NCBI GenBank assembly: GCA_038239305.1
Contig: JBBSEW010000002.1
Coordinates: 1 to 64,000, forward strand
Direction: 5' to 3'
Source: JALYUA01 sp038239305
GTDB taxonomy: Bacteria; Acidobacteriota; Thermoanaerobaculia; UBA5066; Gp7-AA6
DNA length: 64,000 bases
Made by a program: the position numbers and the translations under genes. Positions 6,844 through 13,898 of the stretch are shown one piece after another. Within the stretch, counting starts at the first letter, position 1. The number at the start of each line of letters is the position of its first letter. Under the pieces are notes generated by a model. That model was not told the origin of the DNA, searched no databases, and was given only the letters and a program-made list of their open reading frames with translations.

Positions 6844-8893
6844 GCCGCCCCCCCTGGTTCCTACCGCTTCGAGCGTCATGGGAATCCCCGGCCGCGTCGT
6901 CTTCGGCGCCCTCGTGGCGCTCGCGATTCTCGCCTTCGTCTACTCCCTCGCCCGGCGTGTCCGCGTTCTGACGGCCGGCGCGCCGGAGAACCGGTTCGAC
7001 CGGATCGGCTTGCGCATCCGAAAAACCCTCGAATACGCGTTCGCGCAGAAGCGGATGTTCCGGGACGTCTATGCCGGCGTGTTTCACATCCTGATCTTCG
7101 GCGGCTTCGTCGTCCTGATCGTGCGCTCGACGGCGCTCGTGGTCGAGGGCCTCATCCCCGGCTTCGTGCTTCTCCCGGGACCCGTCGGCGGCGCTTACAC
7201 GTTCGTGAAAGACGTCTTCGAGGTTCTCGTCCTCGCCGGCGTTACGATGGCCGTGTACCGCCGCGCGTTCGCCCGACCCAAGCGGCTCGACCTGACGCTC
7301 GACGCCTGGTTCATCCTCTTCCTCATCGCGCTCCTCATGGTGACGGATCTCGTCGCCGACGGAGCGCGCTCTCTCCTTTTCCCGGCCGGCTTCGACGCTC
7401 GTTTTTCTCCGGCCGTCGCCGCGGTCGCCTCGCTCCTCCGCGGCTCGTCGCCGGCCCGGCTGCAGGAGATCTACTCGGCGTGCTGGTGGATTCACCTCCT
7501 CGATCTGCTCTTCTTCGCGAACTATCTCCCGTACTCGAAACACTTCCACATCATCATGAGCGTGCCCAACATCTTCCTCATGAAGCTCGAGCCCATGGGC
7601 CAGCTCGGCACTCCCGACCTCGAGAACTCGGAGCGGTTCGGCGTCTCGCGCGTGGAGGACCTCTCCTGGAAGTCGATGCTCGACGGGTACACCTGCACGG
7701 AGTGCGGCCGGTGCCGCGTCGTCTGCCCGACGGCTCTGACGGGAAAGCCGCTCGATCCCCGCGTCTTCATCGCTTCCGTCCGCGACGCCGTTTATGAGGC
7801 GACTCCGGAGATCCTGGCCGAGGAGTCCGGCCGGGGAGACGAAGCGGCCCTGCATCCCCGGAAGGATCTGATCGGCGGCTGGATCTCGGAAGAAGCGATC
7901 TGGGCCTGCACGACCTGCGGTTTCTGCACGTCGGCGTGCCCGGTCTTCATCATCCCCGTGGTCGACAAGATCATCGAGATGCGCCGCCATCTCGTTCTCG
8001 AGAAAGCGGAATTTCCGAAGGAGATGCAGACGGCGTTCCGCGGGATGGAGACCAACGGAAACCCGTGGGGAATGGCCGCGGCGGCGCGGGCCGACTGGGC
8101 AAAGGGCCTGCCCGTGATGACGATGAGCGAGGCGCAGGGGAGCCCGATCGATGTGCTCTTCTGGGTGGGCTGCGCCGGATCGTACGAGGACCGCGCGAAA
8201 AAAGTCTCCCGCTCGCTCGTCGAGCTTCTCACGGAGGCGGGCGTGAAGTTCGCCATCCTGGGCACGGAAGAGACCTGCAACGGCGACTCCGCGCGGCGGA
8301 TGGGCAACGAGTATCTCTTCCAGATGCTCGCCCAGCAGAACGTCGAGACCCTCAACGGATACGGGGTCAAGAAGATCGTGACGAACTGCCCGCATTGCTT
8401 CAACGTGATCCGGAACGAGTACCCGCCCTTTGGCGGACGGTACGAGGTGATGCACGGAACCGAGCTCGTCTCGCGTCTCGTGACCGAAGGCCGGCTCACG
8501 CTCGGCAACCGTATCGAGGAGTCGATCACCTTTCACGACCCCTGCTACCTCGGCCGCTACAACGGCGTCTATGACGCGCCGCGCCAGATCCTCGAGGCGA
8601 TCCCGGGCCTTCGACTGCAGGAGCTCCCGCGCTCGAAGGAGCGGGGATTGTGCTGCGGCGCCGGCGGCGGGCGGATGTGGATGGAGGAAAAGCTCGGAAC
8701 GCGCATCAATCAGGCGCGCATGCAGGAGATCGCGGAAGCGAAGACGGACGCCGTCGGCGTGTCGTGCCCGTTCTGCATGGTCATGATCGGCAATGCGAAA
8801 GAGGAGCTCAGCGTCGCGACGAAGCCGTTTGATGTTCTCGAGCTCGCGCGTCGCGCCATGACGAGTCGGACTCCAGAGCCGCCGGCTCTTTAG
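6842..8893 (+). CDS. Membrane Fe-S oxidoreductase, FadF/EMO (ETF:quinone) type
   Basis: Probably moves electrons from reduced ETF to (mena)quinone. The 683-residue protein has an N-terminal membrane part with several hydrophobic helices resembling NarI-type cytochrome b. Conserved His lie in HILIFGGF and in the segment around LPYSKHFHI. Two 4Fe-4S motifs follow, CTECGRCRVVCP (~residue 284) and CTTCGFCTSACP (~355). Two heterodisulfide-reductase-type Cys-rich (CCG) regions come next, the second ending GLCCGAGGGRMW. This architecture, placed right after etfBA, matches the DUF224 proteins called FadF or EMO. A second ATG at 6878 fits a membrane protein start better, since the first dozen residues are encoded next to a repeat. 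Confidence 0.9.
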   Translation: MPPPLVPTASSVMGIPGRVVFGALVALAILAFVYSLARRVRVLTAGAPENRFDRIGLRIRKTLEYAFAQKRMFRDVYAGVFHILIFGGFVVLIVRSTALVVEGLIPGFVLLPGPVGGAYTFVKDVFEVLVLAGVTMAVYRRAFARPKRLDLTLDAWFILFLIALLMVTDLVADGARSLLFPAGFDARFSPAVAAVASLLRGSSPARLQEIYSACWWIHLLDLLFFANYLPYSKHFHIIMSVPNIFLMKLEPMGQLGTPDLENSERFGVSRVEDLSWKSMLDGYTCTECGRCRVVCPTALTGKPLDPRVFIASVRDAVYEATPEILAEESGRGDEAALHPRKDLIGGWISEEAIWACTTCGFCTSACPVFIIPVVDKIIEMRRHLVLEKAEFPKEMQTAFRGMETNGNPWGMAAAARADWAKGLPVMTMSEAQGSPIDVLFWVGCAGSYEDRAKKVSRSLVELLTEAGVKFAILGTEETCNGDSARRMGNEYLFQMLAQQNVETLNGYGVKKIVTNCPHCFNVIRNEYPPFGGRYEVMHGTELVSRLVTEGRLTLGNRIEESITFHDPCYLGRYNGVYDAPRQILEAIPGLRLQELPRSKERGLCCGAGGGRMWMEEKLGTRINQARMQEIAEAKTDAVGVSCPFCMVMIGNAKEELSVATKPFDVLELARRAMTSRTPEPPAL

Positions 8894-8897
8894 AGCC

Positions 8898-9032
8898 GAT
8901 CTCGCGATGTCGCGATCTCATGATCTCGCGATCAATCGAACTATCGAACCATCGAACCATCGAATCATCGAATCATCGGGCGATCGGGGGCCCGGGATTT
9001 TCCCGATAATCCGATAATCTGATAATCCGATT
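8898..9032. repeat. Cluster of degenerate short repeats
   Basis: The 250-bp gap after the Fe-S oxidoreductase holds three neighbouring repeat tracts: GATCTCGCGAT-type words (8898-8935), an 8-bp AACCATCG/AATCATCG tract (about 8940-8980), and an 8-9-bp GATAATCC tract (9004-9032). No gene or hairpin terminator stands out. Confidence 0.85.
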
Positions 9033-9142
9033 GGTCGCACGACAGGCGGTTCGCGAGACCGCGAGACCGTCACTCGAGCCGCGAAGGTCGCTGAATTCTC
9101 AGGCACCTTCCTTGCAGTGAGGCGGGCCAAGGAGCTTTCATC

Positions 9143-9544
9143 ATGAAATCCCTACTCCGCATCGCGATCGGTTTGGGCATCGTGGCGATATCGGCTGGCT
9201 GCGCACATCAGTCACCGCCGCCTCCGGCTTCGGCGGATGGTGCCGACATGAGCAAGTCCCGCCAGCACGCGTATGAAAAAGCAGTCGACTCTCTCAGCGA
9301 CAAGATCCACGCGCCGAAGGCCGACGTCGCCGGCGTGTCGCAGGAGGATGTGACCTGGAACGACTCCTGTCTCGGCTGCGGTCAGACCGGCGAGAAGTGC
9401 ACCGTCGTGCTGACGCCGGGATACCGGATCATCCTGCGCGTCCGCGATGCGACGTACGAGTACCACACGGATCGCGGAGGCCGCGTGCGTCTCTGTTCGC
9501 AGTCTCCCGTCTCCGGTACCTCGACCGCTCCCCCCGGGCAGTAG
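9143..9544 (+). CDS. Small Cys-containing lipoprotein of unknown function
   Basis: The product is 133 residues, with a signal peptide ending in a lipobox (ISAGC, Cys20), a Pro/Ala-rich linker, then a compact domain. The C-terminal domain has WNDSCLGCGQTGEKC, a PGYRIILRVRD strand and YEYHTD before a final Cys. This resembles small secreted domains that I know only as uncharacterised. The four Cys suggest disulfides in the periplasm. A GGAG Shine-Dalgarno lies just before the ATG at 9143. It is monocistronic as far as can be seen. No function is assigned. Confidence 0.75.
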   Translation: MKSLLRIAIGLGIVAISAGCAHQSPPPPASADGADMSKSRQHAYEKAVDSLSDKIHAPKADVAGVSQEDVTWNDSCLGCGQTGEKCTVVLTPGYRIILRVRDATYEYHTDRGGRVRLCSQSPVSGTSTAPPGQ

Positions 9545-9643
9545 CCGCGATCCGCGGCGCCTCTCGCTCCGTCTGCCCCTCTGCCCCTTACCCTCTGTTC
9601 TTCTGGCTCTCGCGACAACAGGAGGAGAGGGGGCGATGGGCTG

Positions 9644-10147
9644 ATGGGCTGGTTTCTTCTCCGCCGTCTGAGCACGCTCTGGCGGGATCGCGGGTGGTTT
9701 CGGCCTTCGACATCGGACGTCTCGTCCGCTCTCGCGCATGTCCGCTCTCTGGGGAGTCCCCGCATGCGCGGGACGAGGGGCCTGGGGGAAGCCTGGGAGG
9801 ACCTCGCGGCCGAGCATCTCGAACGCGTGGGATATCGAATCCTCGAGCGCAACTTCCGGGCGAATCCGGGGGAGATCGATTTCGTCGCCCGCGAGGGGCG
9901 GGTTCTCTGTTTTATCGAGGTCAAAGGCCGCCGCGGACTGCGCTTCGGGCGGCCCGAAGAAGCGGTCGGCCCGGAGAAGCAGCGGCGCATCTTCCGGACT
10001 GCCGAGGCCTGGATCCGTCGCCGCCGCCCGGAGGCGGGCCCTCGCCGTTTTGACGTGGTCGCGATTCTCGAGCGCGGAGGAGAAACCTCCGTCGAGATTC
10101 GACGCGGAGCGTTCGAAGGGCCCACGCCGGCGCGCCGACGCCGCTGA
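9644..10147 (+). CDS. YraN/UPF0102 family protein
   Basis: The 167-residue product has a core from about residue 45 that matches the YraN family: GEAWEDLAAEHLERVGYRILERNFR, then GEIDFVARE and FIEVKGRR. The E-x(n)-D-x(n)-E-x-K pattern is that of a restriction-endonuclease-like fold. Family members are often found near rpl/rnh or rsmI genes, and their role is not settled. The N-terminal ~40 residues are an extra basic segment. An internal ATG at 9764 (RMRGTRGLGEAWEDL) could be the true start and would give the usual ~125-residue size. Confidence 0.85.
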   Translation: MGWFLLRRLSTLWRDRGWFRPSTSDVSSALAHVRSLGSPRMRGTRGLGEAWEDLAAEHLERVGYRILERNFRANPGEIDFVAREGRVLCFIEVKGRRGLRFGRPEEAVGPEKQRRIFRTAEAWIRRRRPEAGPRRFDVVAILERGGETSVEIRRGAFEGPTPARRRR

Positions 10148-10283
10148 TCTTCTCGAGCCGAGACCTCTCGAAAGGAGCTCCGCGGCCCCGGGTCATCCAC
10201 CCTCGGGGTCCCGGTCGGTCAACCGTCGAGCGGGGCATGATAAAATTCCCGCTCGCTTTCAGGGACCTCTTTCGGAGACCTCA

Positions 10284-11009
10284 TTGTCAGATTCCGAGCT
10301 CAGTTATCCGTTCACATGCCCGAGTTGCGCCGGGAGTTTTTCGATCCTCCTCGAGAGAATTCCTCCCGTCCAGGCGCGGTTCCGGTGCCCTCACTGTAAG
10401 CAGCCCATGGACTTTCCGTCGCGGGAGGAAGCCCGCGTGTACGCGAGCCTTCAGGCGGGCGGCGGCGGTACGCCTCCGGCGCCGCCCGCGACCGGGGCGT
10501 CTTCCCCGCCTGCCGCTCCCTCCGCCGCCGCGTCGCTCTCACCCGGCAGGCCCTCCGCGGGTGCCATGCCGTCGAATCCGGGACCCTCGCGCGAGTCCAC
10601 GACCCTGACTCTCGAGGAGCCCGCCACATCGCCGGCCGACAACGCCCGGTTCCGGGTGGACAAGACGGGCTACGAAACGGATATTTTCGACCGGCGCGCC
10701 ATGCGCAACCTGATCCGCGCCGGCGATCTCGACGAGAATGACCGCGTCAAGGTGGATGATGCGCCTCCGGTTCCGGCCGGCGAGGTCGGCTTCCTCAAAT
10801 CCTTTTTCGCGCTGCGCAAGACTTCGCGCATCCAGCCTCCCACCTGCTGCCGGACGCACACGGACCGGGTCGCCCACTTCAAGTGCCGCGACACCGGAAG
10901 GCCGCTCTGCGAGGAATGCTCGCCCGAGAAGAAATTCGGCGCGACCATCATCCGGGTGTGCTCGCACTGCGGTGGAACGGCCTCGGAGCTCGTCTCGCCG
11001 GTCGCTTGA
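10284..11009 (+). CDS. Zinc-ribbon and B-box-like protein with Pro/Ala linker
   Basis: Starting at TTG 10284 (Shine-Dalgarno-like GGAG upstream), this 241-residue protein begins with a zinc ribbon: CPSC at residues 12-15 and CPHC at 35-38. A Pro/Ala/Gly/Ser-rich linker of about 60 residues follows. Next is a globular stretch around YETDIFDRRAMRNLIRAGDLDENDRV that resembles the GYF_2-like modules found in similar proteins. The protein ends with a B-box-like Cys/His cluster (CCRTH, FKC, LCEEC, CSHC). There is no membrane segment. The function is unknown, and zinc-dependent protein binding is the natural guess. The stop codon lies inside the -35 box of the tRNA promoter. Confidence 0.75.
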   Translation: MSDSELSYPFTCPSCAGSFSILLERIPPVQARFRCPHCKQPMDFPSREEARVYASLQAGGGGTPPAPPATGASSPPAAPSAAASLSPGRPSAGAMPSNPGPSRESTTLTLEEPATSPADNARFRVDKTGYETDIFDRRAMRNLIRAGDLDENDRVKVDDAPPVPAGEVGFLKSFFALRKTSRIQPPTCCRTHTDRVAHFKCRDTGRPLCEECSPEKKFGATIIRVCSHCGGTASELVSPVA

Positions 11010-11034
11010 CCCTCGCGTCCCGTCCCGATATTCT
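11006..11034 (+). promoter_or_regulatory. tRNA-Gly promoter
   Basis: TTGACC (11006-11011) and TATTCT (11029-11034) are separated by exactly 17 bases, with the mature tRNA starting 13 bases further on. The upstream gene's TGA stop is embedded in the -35 element. Confidence 0.65.
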
Positions 11035-11046
11035 TCGCGTCCCAGA

Positions 11047-11121
11047 GCGGGAATAGCTCAGTGGTAGAGCGCCACCTTGCCAAGGTGGATGTCGCCGGTT
11101 CGACCCCGGTTTCCCGCTCCA
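11047..11121 (+). tRNA. tRNA-Gly (GCC)
   Basis: The acceptor strands GCGGGAA and TTCCCGC pair perfectly. The D arm contains AGCTCAGTGGTAGAGC. The anticodon stem CCACC/GGTGG encloses the loop TTGCCAA, giving anticodon GCC. The T arm has GGTTCGACCCC. The 3' CCA is encoded (11119-11121). It reads GGC and GGT Gly codons, which are heavily used in this GC-rich DNA. Confidence 0.97.
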
Positions 11122-11205
11122 AATTTCCCGCCCGGCCCGCCAGGGTTCGAGATTTGCGAGTCCACGAGTCCACGAGCGGCCGCCTTTCGCTGTTCCATCC
11201 AAGTC

Positions 11206-11240
11206 TGGCGTCAGCCGTCAGCCGTCAGGCGTCAGGCGGC
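11206..11240. repeat. Tandem 7-bp repeat (GTCAGCC/GTCAGGC)
   Basis: About four to five tandem copies of a 7-bp unit, GTCAGCC drifting to GTCAGGC, lie in the gap between the tRNA and the convergent small lipoprotein gene. Confidence 0.85.
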
Positions 11241-11294
11241 AGCTTCCCGGGCGAGGCGCCGCCCTGACTCCGACCCGCGCGCTCGAAACGAGAG

Positions 11295-11567
11295 TCAGGG
11301 CGCCGGAGTCGGCGGGATGTTCGAGGGCATCGCCGTTGGGGTGGGACGCGGTCCCGGGTAGCCGACCGGCGTTTCCGTCGGGACGGCGCCTCCGCCGTCG
11401 GAGGTGCCCGGTCGTGGCCGGGAACCGGCCGTCGAGCCGCTGCTTCCGGTGGCGGTGATGGGCCCCGAGCTCTCGCAGGCGACGGGGGCGAGCATCAGGG
11501 TAGTCAGGGCGAGAGCCGCGAGCGTGGCGGCAACGGGAAACGCGGTCGCGAACGTGTTCTTTCGCAT
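11295..11567 (-). CDS. Small Pro/Gly-rich putative lipoprotein
   Basis: The product is 90 residues. A basic start (MRKN), a hydrophobic stretch and a lipobox-like LAPVAC (Cys31) predict a lipoprotein. The mature part is a low-complexity Ser/Gly/Thr/Pro tail with PTP and PGP runs, such as an unstructured surface spacer. No domain is recognised. It is divergent from the T6SS kinase-like gene and convergent with the tRNA. The reading frame is short and low in complexity, so it could be spurious, although the signal-peptide pattern argues for a real gene. Confidence 0.5.
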   Translation of the reverse strand: MRKNTFATAFPVAATLAALALTTLMLAPVACESSGPITATGSSGSTAGSRPRPGTSDGGGAVPTETPVGYPGPRPTPTAMPSNIPPTPAP

Positions 11568-11680
11568 CGCATCAGTCTACCCCCCGCCTCGGTGCTTTCC
11601 CGGTCGTTTCCGGTCCGTTTCCGGAGGCCCTGATCGTTGTCTTACAATCGGGCAGTGAGTCATTTCCGCCGGGAGAGCGT

Positions 11681-13843
11681 TTGAGCCCCTCGCTCGAAGC
11701 CGCGCCGATTCTTCCGCTGACGGGCGGGCCCTTTTCCCTGCAGGTCGCGCTCACCGGTACGCCGTCGGAGGGGAGTCCCTTCGTGACGCTCTCGGAAGAG
11801 GACGAGTTTGCCCGCGTCCTCCTGGGCGTTCTCAAAGGGGACGCCGGGACCGTGCTCGATTACTGCGCGATCAAGATTCCCCGCAACGTATACCGCCCGA
11901 GCCCGGTCCACGAGACCTCCCCGTGGAGCAACCCGACCGTCGAGGAGCGCTGGTCGCTGGAAGCCCGCCGGCTCTCCGAGCTGGAGGCGGCGAGCCGGTT
12001 TGTGCCGCGGGCGATCCGGCCGGGGGGCTCGTCGCCCGAAGGCGATCGTCTGCCGCCCCTCTTCTTCTGCTCGGAGCGGCGCGCGTTCTTCTCACCCCCG
12101 TGCCCGCGCTGCGGCGGGCCCCTCGCCACCTGCCGCGACGACGCGCGTCTGGTGAAGGCGGGTCTGCCTCTCTACAGCGCTTCCCTCGAGCGCTTTCTCG
12201 AGTGCCGGACGTGCGCCGACGACGATCCCGAGGTGCCGTTCTACGCGAGCGAGGTTTCTCCGGAGCTCGCCGGCAAGCCGGTGCTGCCGGCGACGGACCT
12301 GATGCGCGACCTCGGCGAGGCGCTTGCCGGGGGACCGGAGGCGGACGCTTTTCGGGCATCCTTTCCCTGTCCGGACTGCGCGAAGGCGGGGGAGCAGTTC
12401 CGCGACGCGATCGCGTCCGGGGGACGATCGAAGCCCTTCTGGGAAGAGCGGTGGATTCCCCTGAACTTCTACGACTCGCCATTTCTCCTGACCGGGCTCG
12501 ACCCGTTCGACCTGGACGAGTTCGCCGATCTGATCGGAGGCCGGCCTGCGGAGTCGCTGGCGCGGCCGGGTGCGCCCGTGGCCGGTCTTGCCGCGGCGCT
12601 GCATTTTCCTCTCGACTCCGAGCGAGGTCATCGCGCGCGATGGCTCTTCGAAGGAGACGGATCCGGGCTCGATGCGGTTGAAGTGTTCGCCCTGAAGCTC
12701 GCGGCGTTCCGGCAGATCGCCCAGTCGGTCCTCGAGTATTCGCGCGCGCTGAATCGCCCCCATCTCGATCTGCACCCGCGTCATCTCCTTTTCGATCTCG
12801 CGCGCGTCGGAGACGGGCTGCCTCTCTTCTGGAATTTCCAGATGCGCCTCCATGGGATTTCGACCGCGGCCCGACTCGAGCGCGTTGCGGAGGCCGCGGA
12901 TGTCGTCATTCCGCCACGCAATCCATCCGTGCCGTATGCGCCGCCGGAGGTCCTGGAATTCCATCTCACGCCGCCGCGGCCCGCGCAGCTCGTGCTGACC
13001 GACTTCGAAGCGGAGACCCGGACCTCCGCCAGGGGCCTGCGCCTGCACGGCAAACTCTCCGACCCGTACGGTATTTTCCCCACGCCTCGGGCCCAGGACT
13101 GGATCCTCCTGACGATCGAGAACGAGGCCGTGGGCCTCGCGGGCGTGTCCATTGCGTGCCGCCAGGACGCGCGGAGCTCGCCGGATCCCCATGAGCTCGT
13201 GTTCGTCAGTGAGCCGATCACGCTCTCCGACACCGCTCTGCAGCGCCTCAAGAAGGCGCAGGGTGTGCGGATCCCGGGCATTCGCTACAAGGTGTACGCA
13301 GATTTCGGAGCGCCGTCCGATCTCTATTCGCTCGGGATGATTCTTCTGCGGCTGCTGGTGGGAAACGACGAGCAGGATGCGCGAGCGATCTCCCAGATCG
13401 TGGACAAGATCGCGGCCCGGCTCTCGGCAGCGGGGGAGACCACGCTCGGCAATCTGGGGACACCCTCCGGAGCCAGCGCTCTCTTCGAGCGCGAGCCGGA
13501 CATCCTGACGGCGCTGCGCAAAGCGAACGTCTTCTATTCCGAGATCGAGCGCCCTCCGGAGCGTCCGAACGCCATTCCCGACGTGCTGTGGAAGCGCGCC
13601 ATCCTGCTGGCGGTCCGGCTCGCGACGCGCGCCGAAGGGTTCTCGCTGTGCGCGCACAGAGCCGACTACGACGAGATTCACCCGCGCGCGAAGATCGAGC
13701 TGCTCATCCAGGAAATCGACCTGATCCAGCAGCAGCTGCGGTCCCTGCTCTTCCAACGGCAGGCCGTGAACCTGGAGATCCAGCAGATGCTCTCCGAGGT
13801 CCTCGAGGAGAAGGCGCTTCTCGAGAGAGGAACGCCGGCATGA
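11681..13843 (+). CDS. T6SS-associated protein-kinase-like protein with Cys-rich insert
   Basis: The 720-residue protein has scattered landmarks of a Ser/Thr kinase fold. These are A-I-K65 (ATP-anchoring Lys), an acidic helix near residues 88-102, H361-L-D363-LHPRHLLFD in place of HRDLKPxN, PYAPPEVLEF at 418-427 like an APE segment, and SDLYSLGMILLRLLVG at 546-561. The catalytic-loop Asn is His and the DFG site appears to be WNFQ, so it may be inactive. Between K65 and the catalytic loop sit Cys pairs (C141-C144, C175-C178, C230-C233), probably zinc ribbons. A second insert of about 110 residues precedes subdomain IX. The C-terminus (670-715) looks coiled-coil. It starts at TTG 11681 after a GGGAG Shine-Dalgarno. 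An FHA gene follows, suggesting a PpkA/Fha-like control pair for the T6SS. Confidence 0.7.
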   Translation: MSPSLEAAPILPLTGGPFSLQVALTGTPSEGSPFVTLSEEDEFARVLLGVLKGDAGTVLDYCAIKIPRNVYRPSPVHETSPWSNPTVEERWSLEARRLSELEAASRFVPRAIRPGGSSPEGDRLPPLFFCSERRAFFSPPCPRCGGPLATCRDDARLVKAGLPLYSASLERFLECRTCADDDPEVPFYASEVSPELAGKPVLPATDLMRDLGEALAGGPEADAFRASFPCPDCAKAGEQFRDAIASGGRSKPFWEERWIPLNFYDSPFLLTGLDPFDLDEFADLIGGRPAESLARPGAPVAGLAAALHFPLDSERGHRARWLFEGDGSGLDAVEVFALKLAAFRQIAQSVLEYSRALNRPHLDLHPRHLLFDLARVGDGLPLFWNFQMRLHGISTAARLERVAEAADVVIPPRNPSVPYAPPEVLEFHLTPPRPAQLVLTDFEAETRTSARGLRLHGKLSDPYGIFPTPRAQDWILLTIENEAVGLAGVSIACRQDARSSPDPHELVFVSEPITLSDTALQRLKKAQGVRIPGIRYKVYADFGAPSDLYSLGMILLRLLVGNDEQDARAISQIVDKIAARLSAAGETTLGNLGTPSGASALFEREPDILTALRKANVFYSEIERPPERPNAIPDVLWKRAILLAVRLATRAEGFSLCAHRADYDEIHPRAKIELLIQEIDLIQQQLRSLLFQRQAVNLEIQQMLSEVLEEKALLERGTPA

Positions 13844-13898
13844 GAGAGCGGGCGCTTCTTTCGAAACGTCCGGCGTGGCTGACCGGGAGGGCCGCCTG

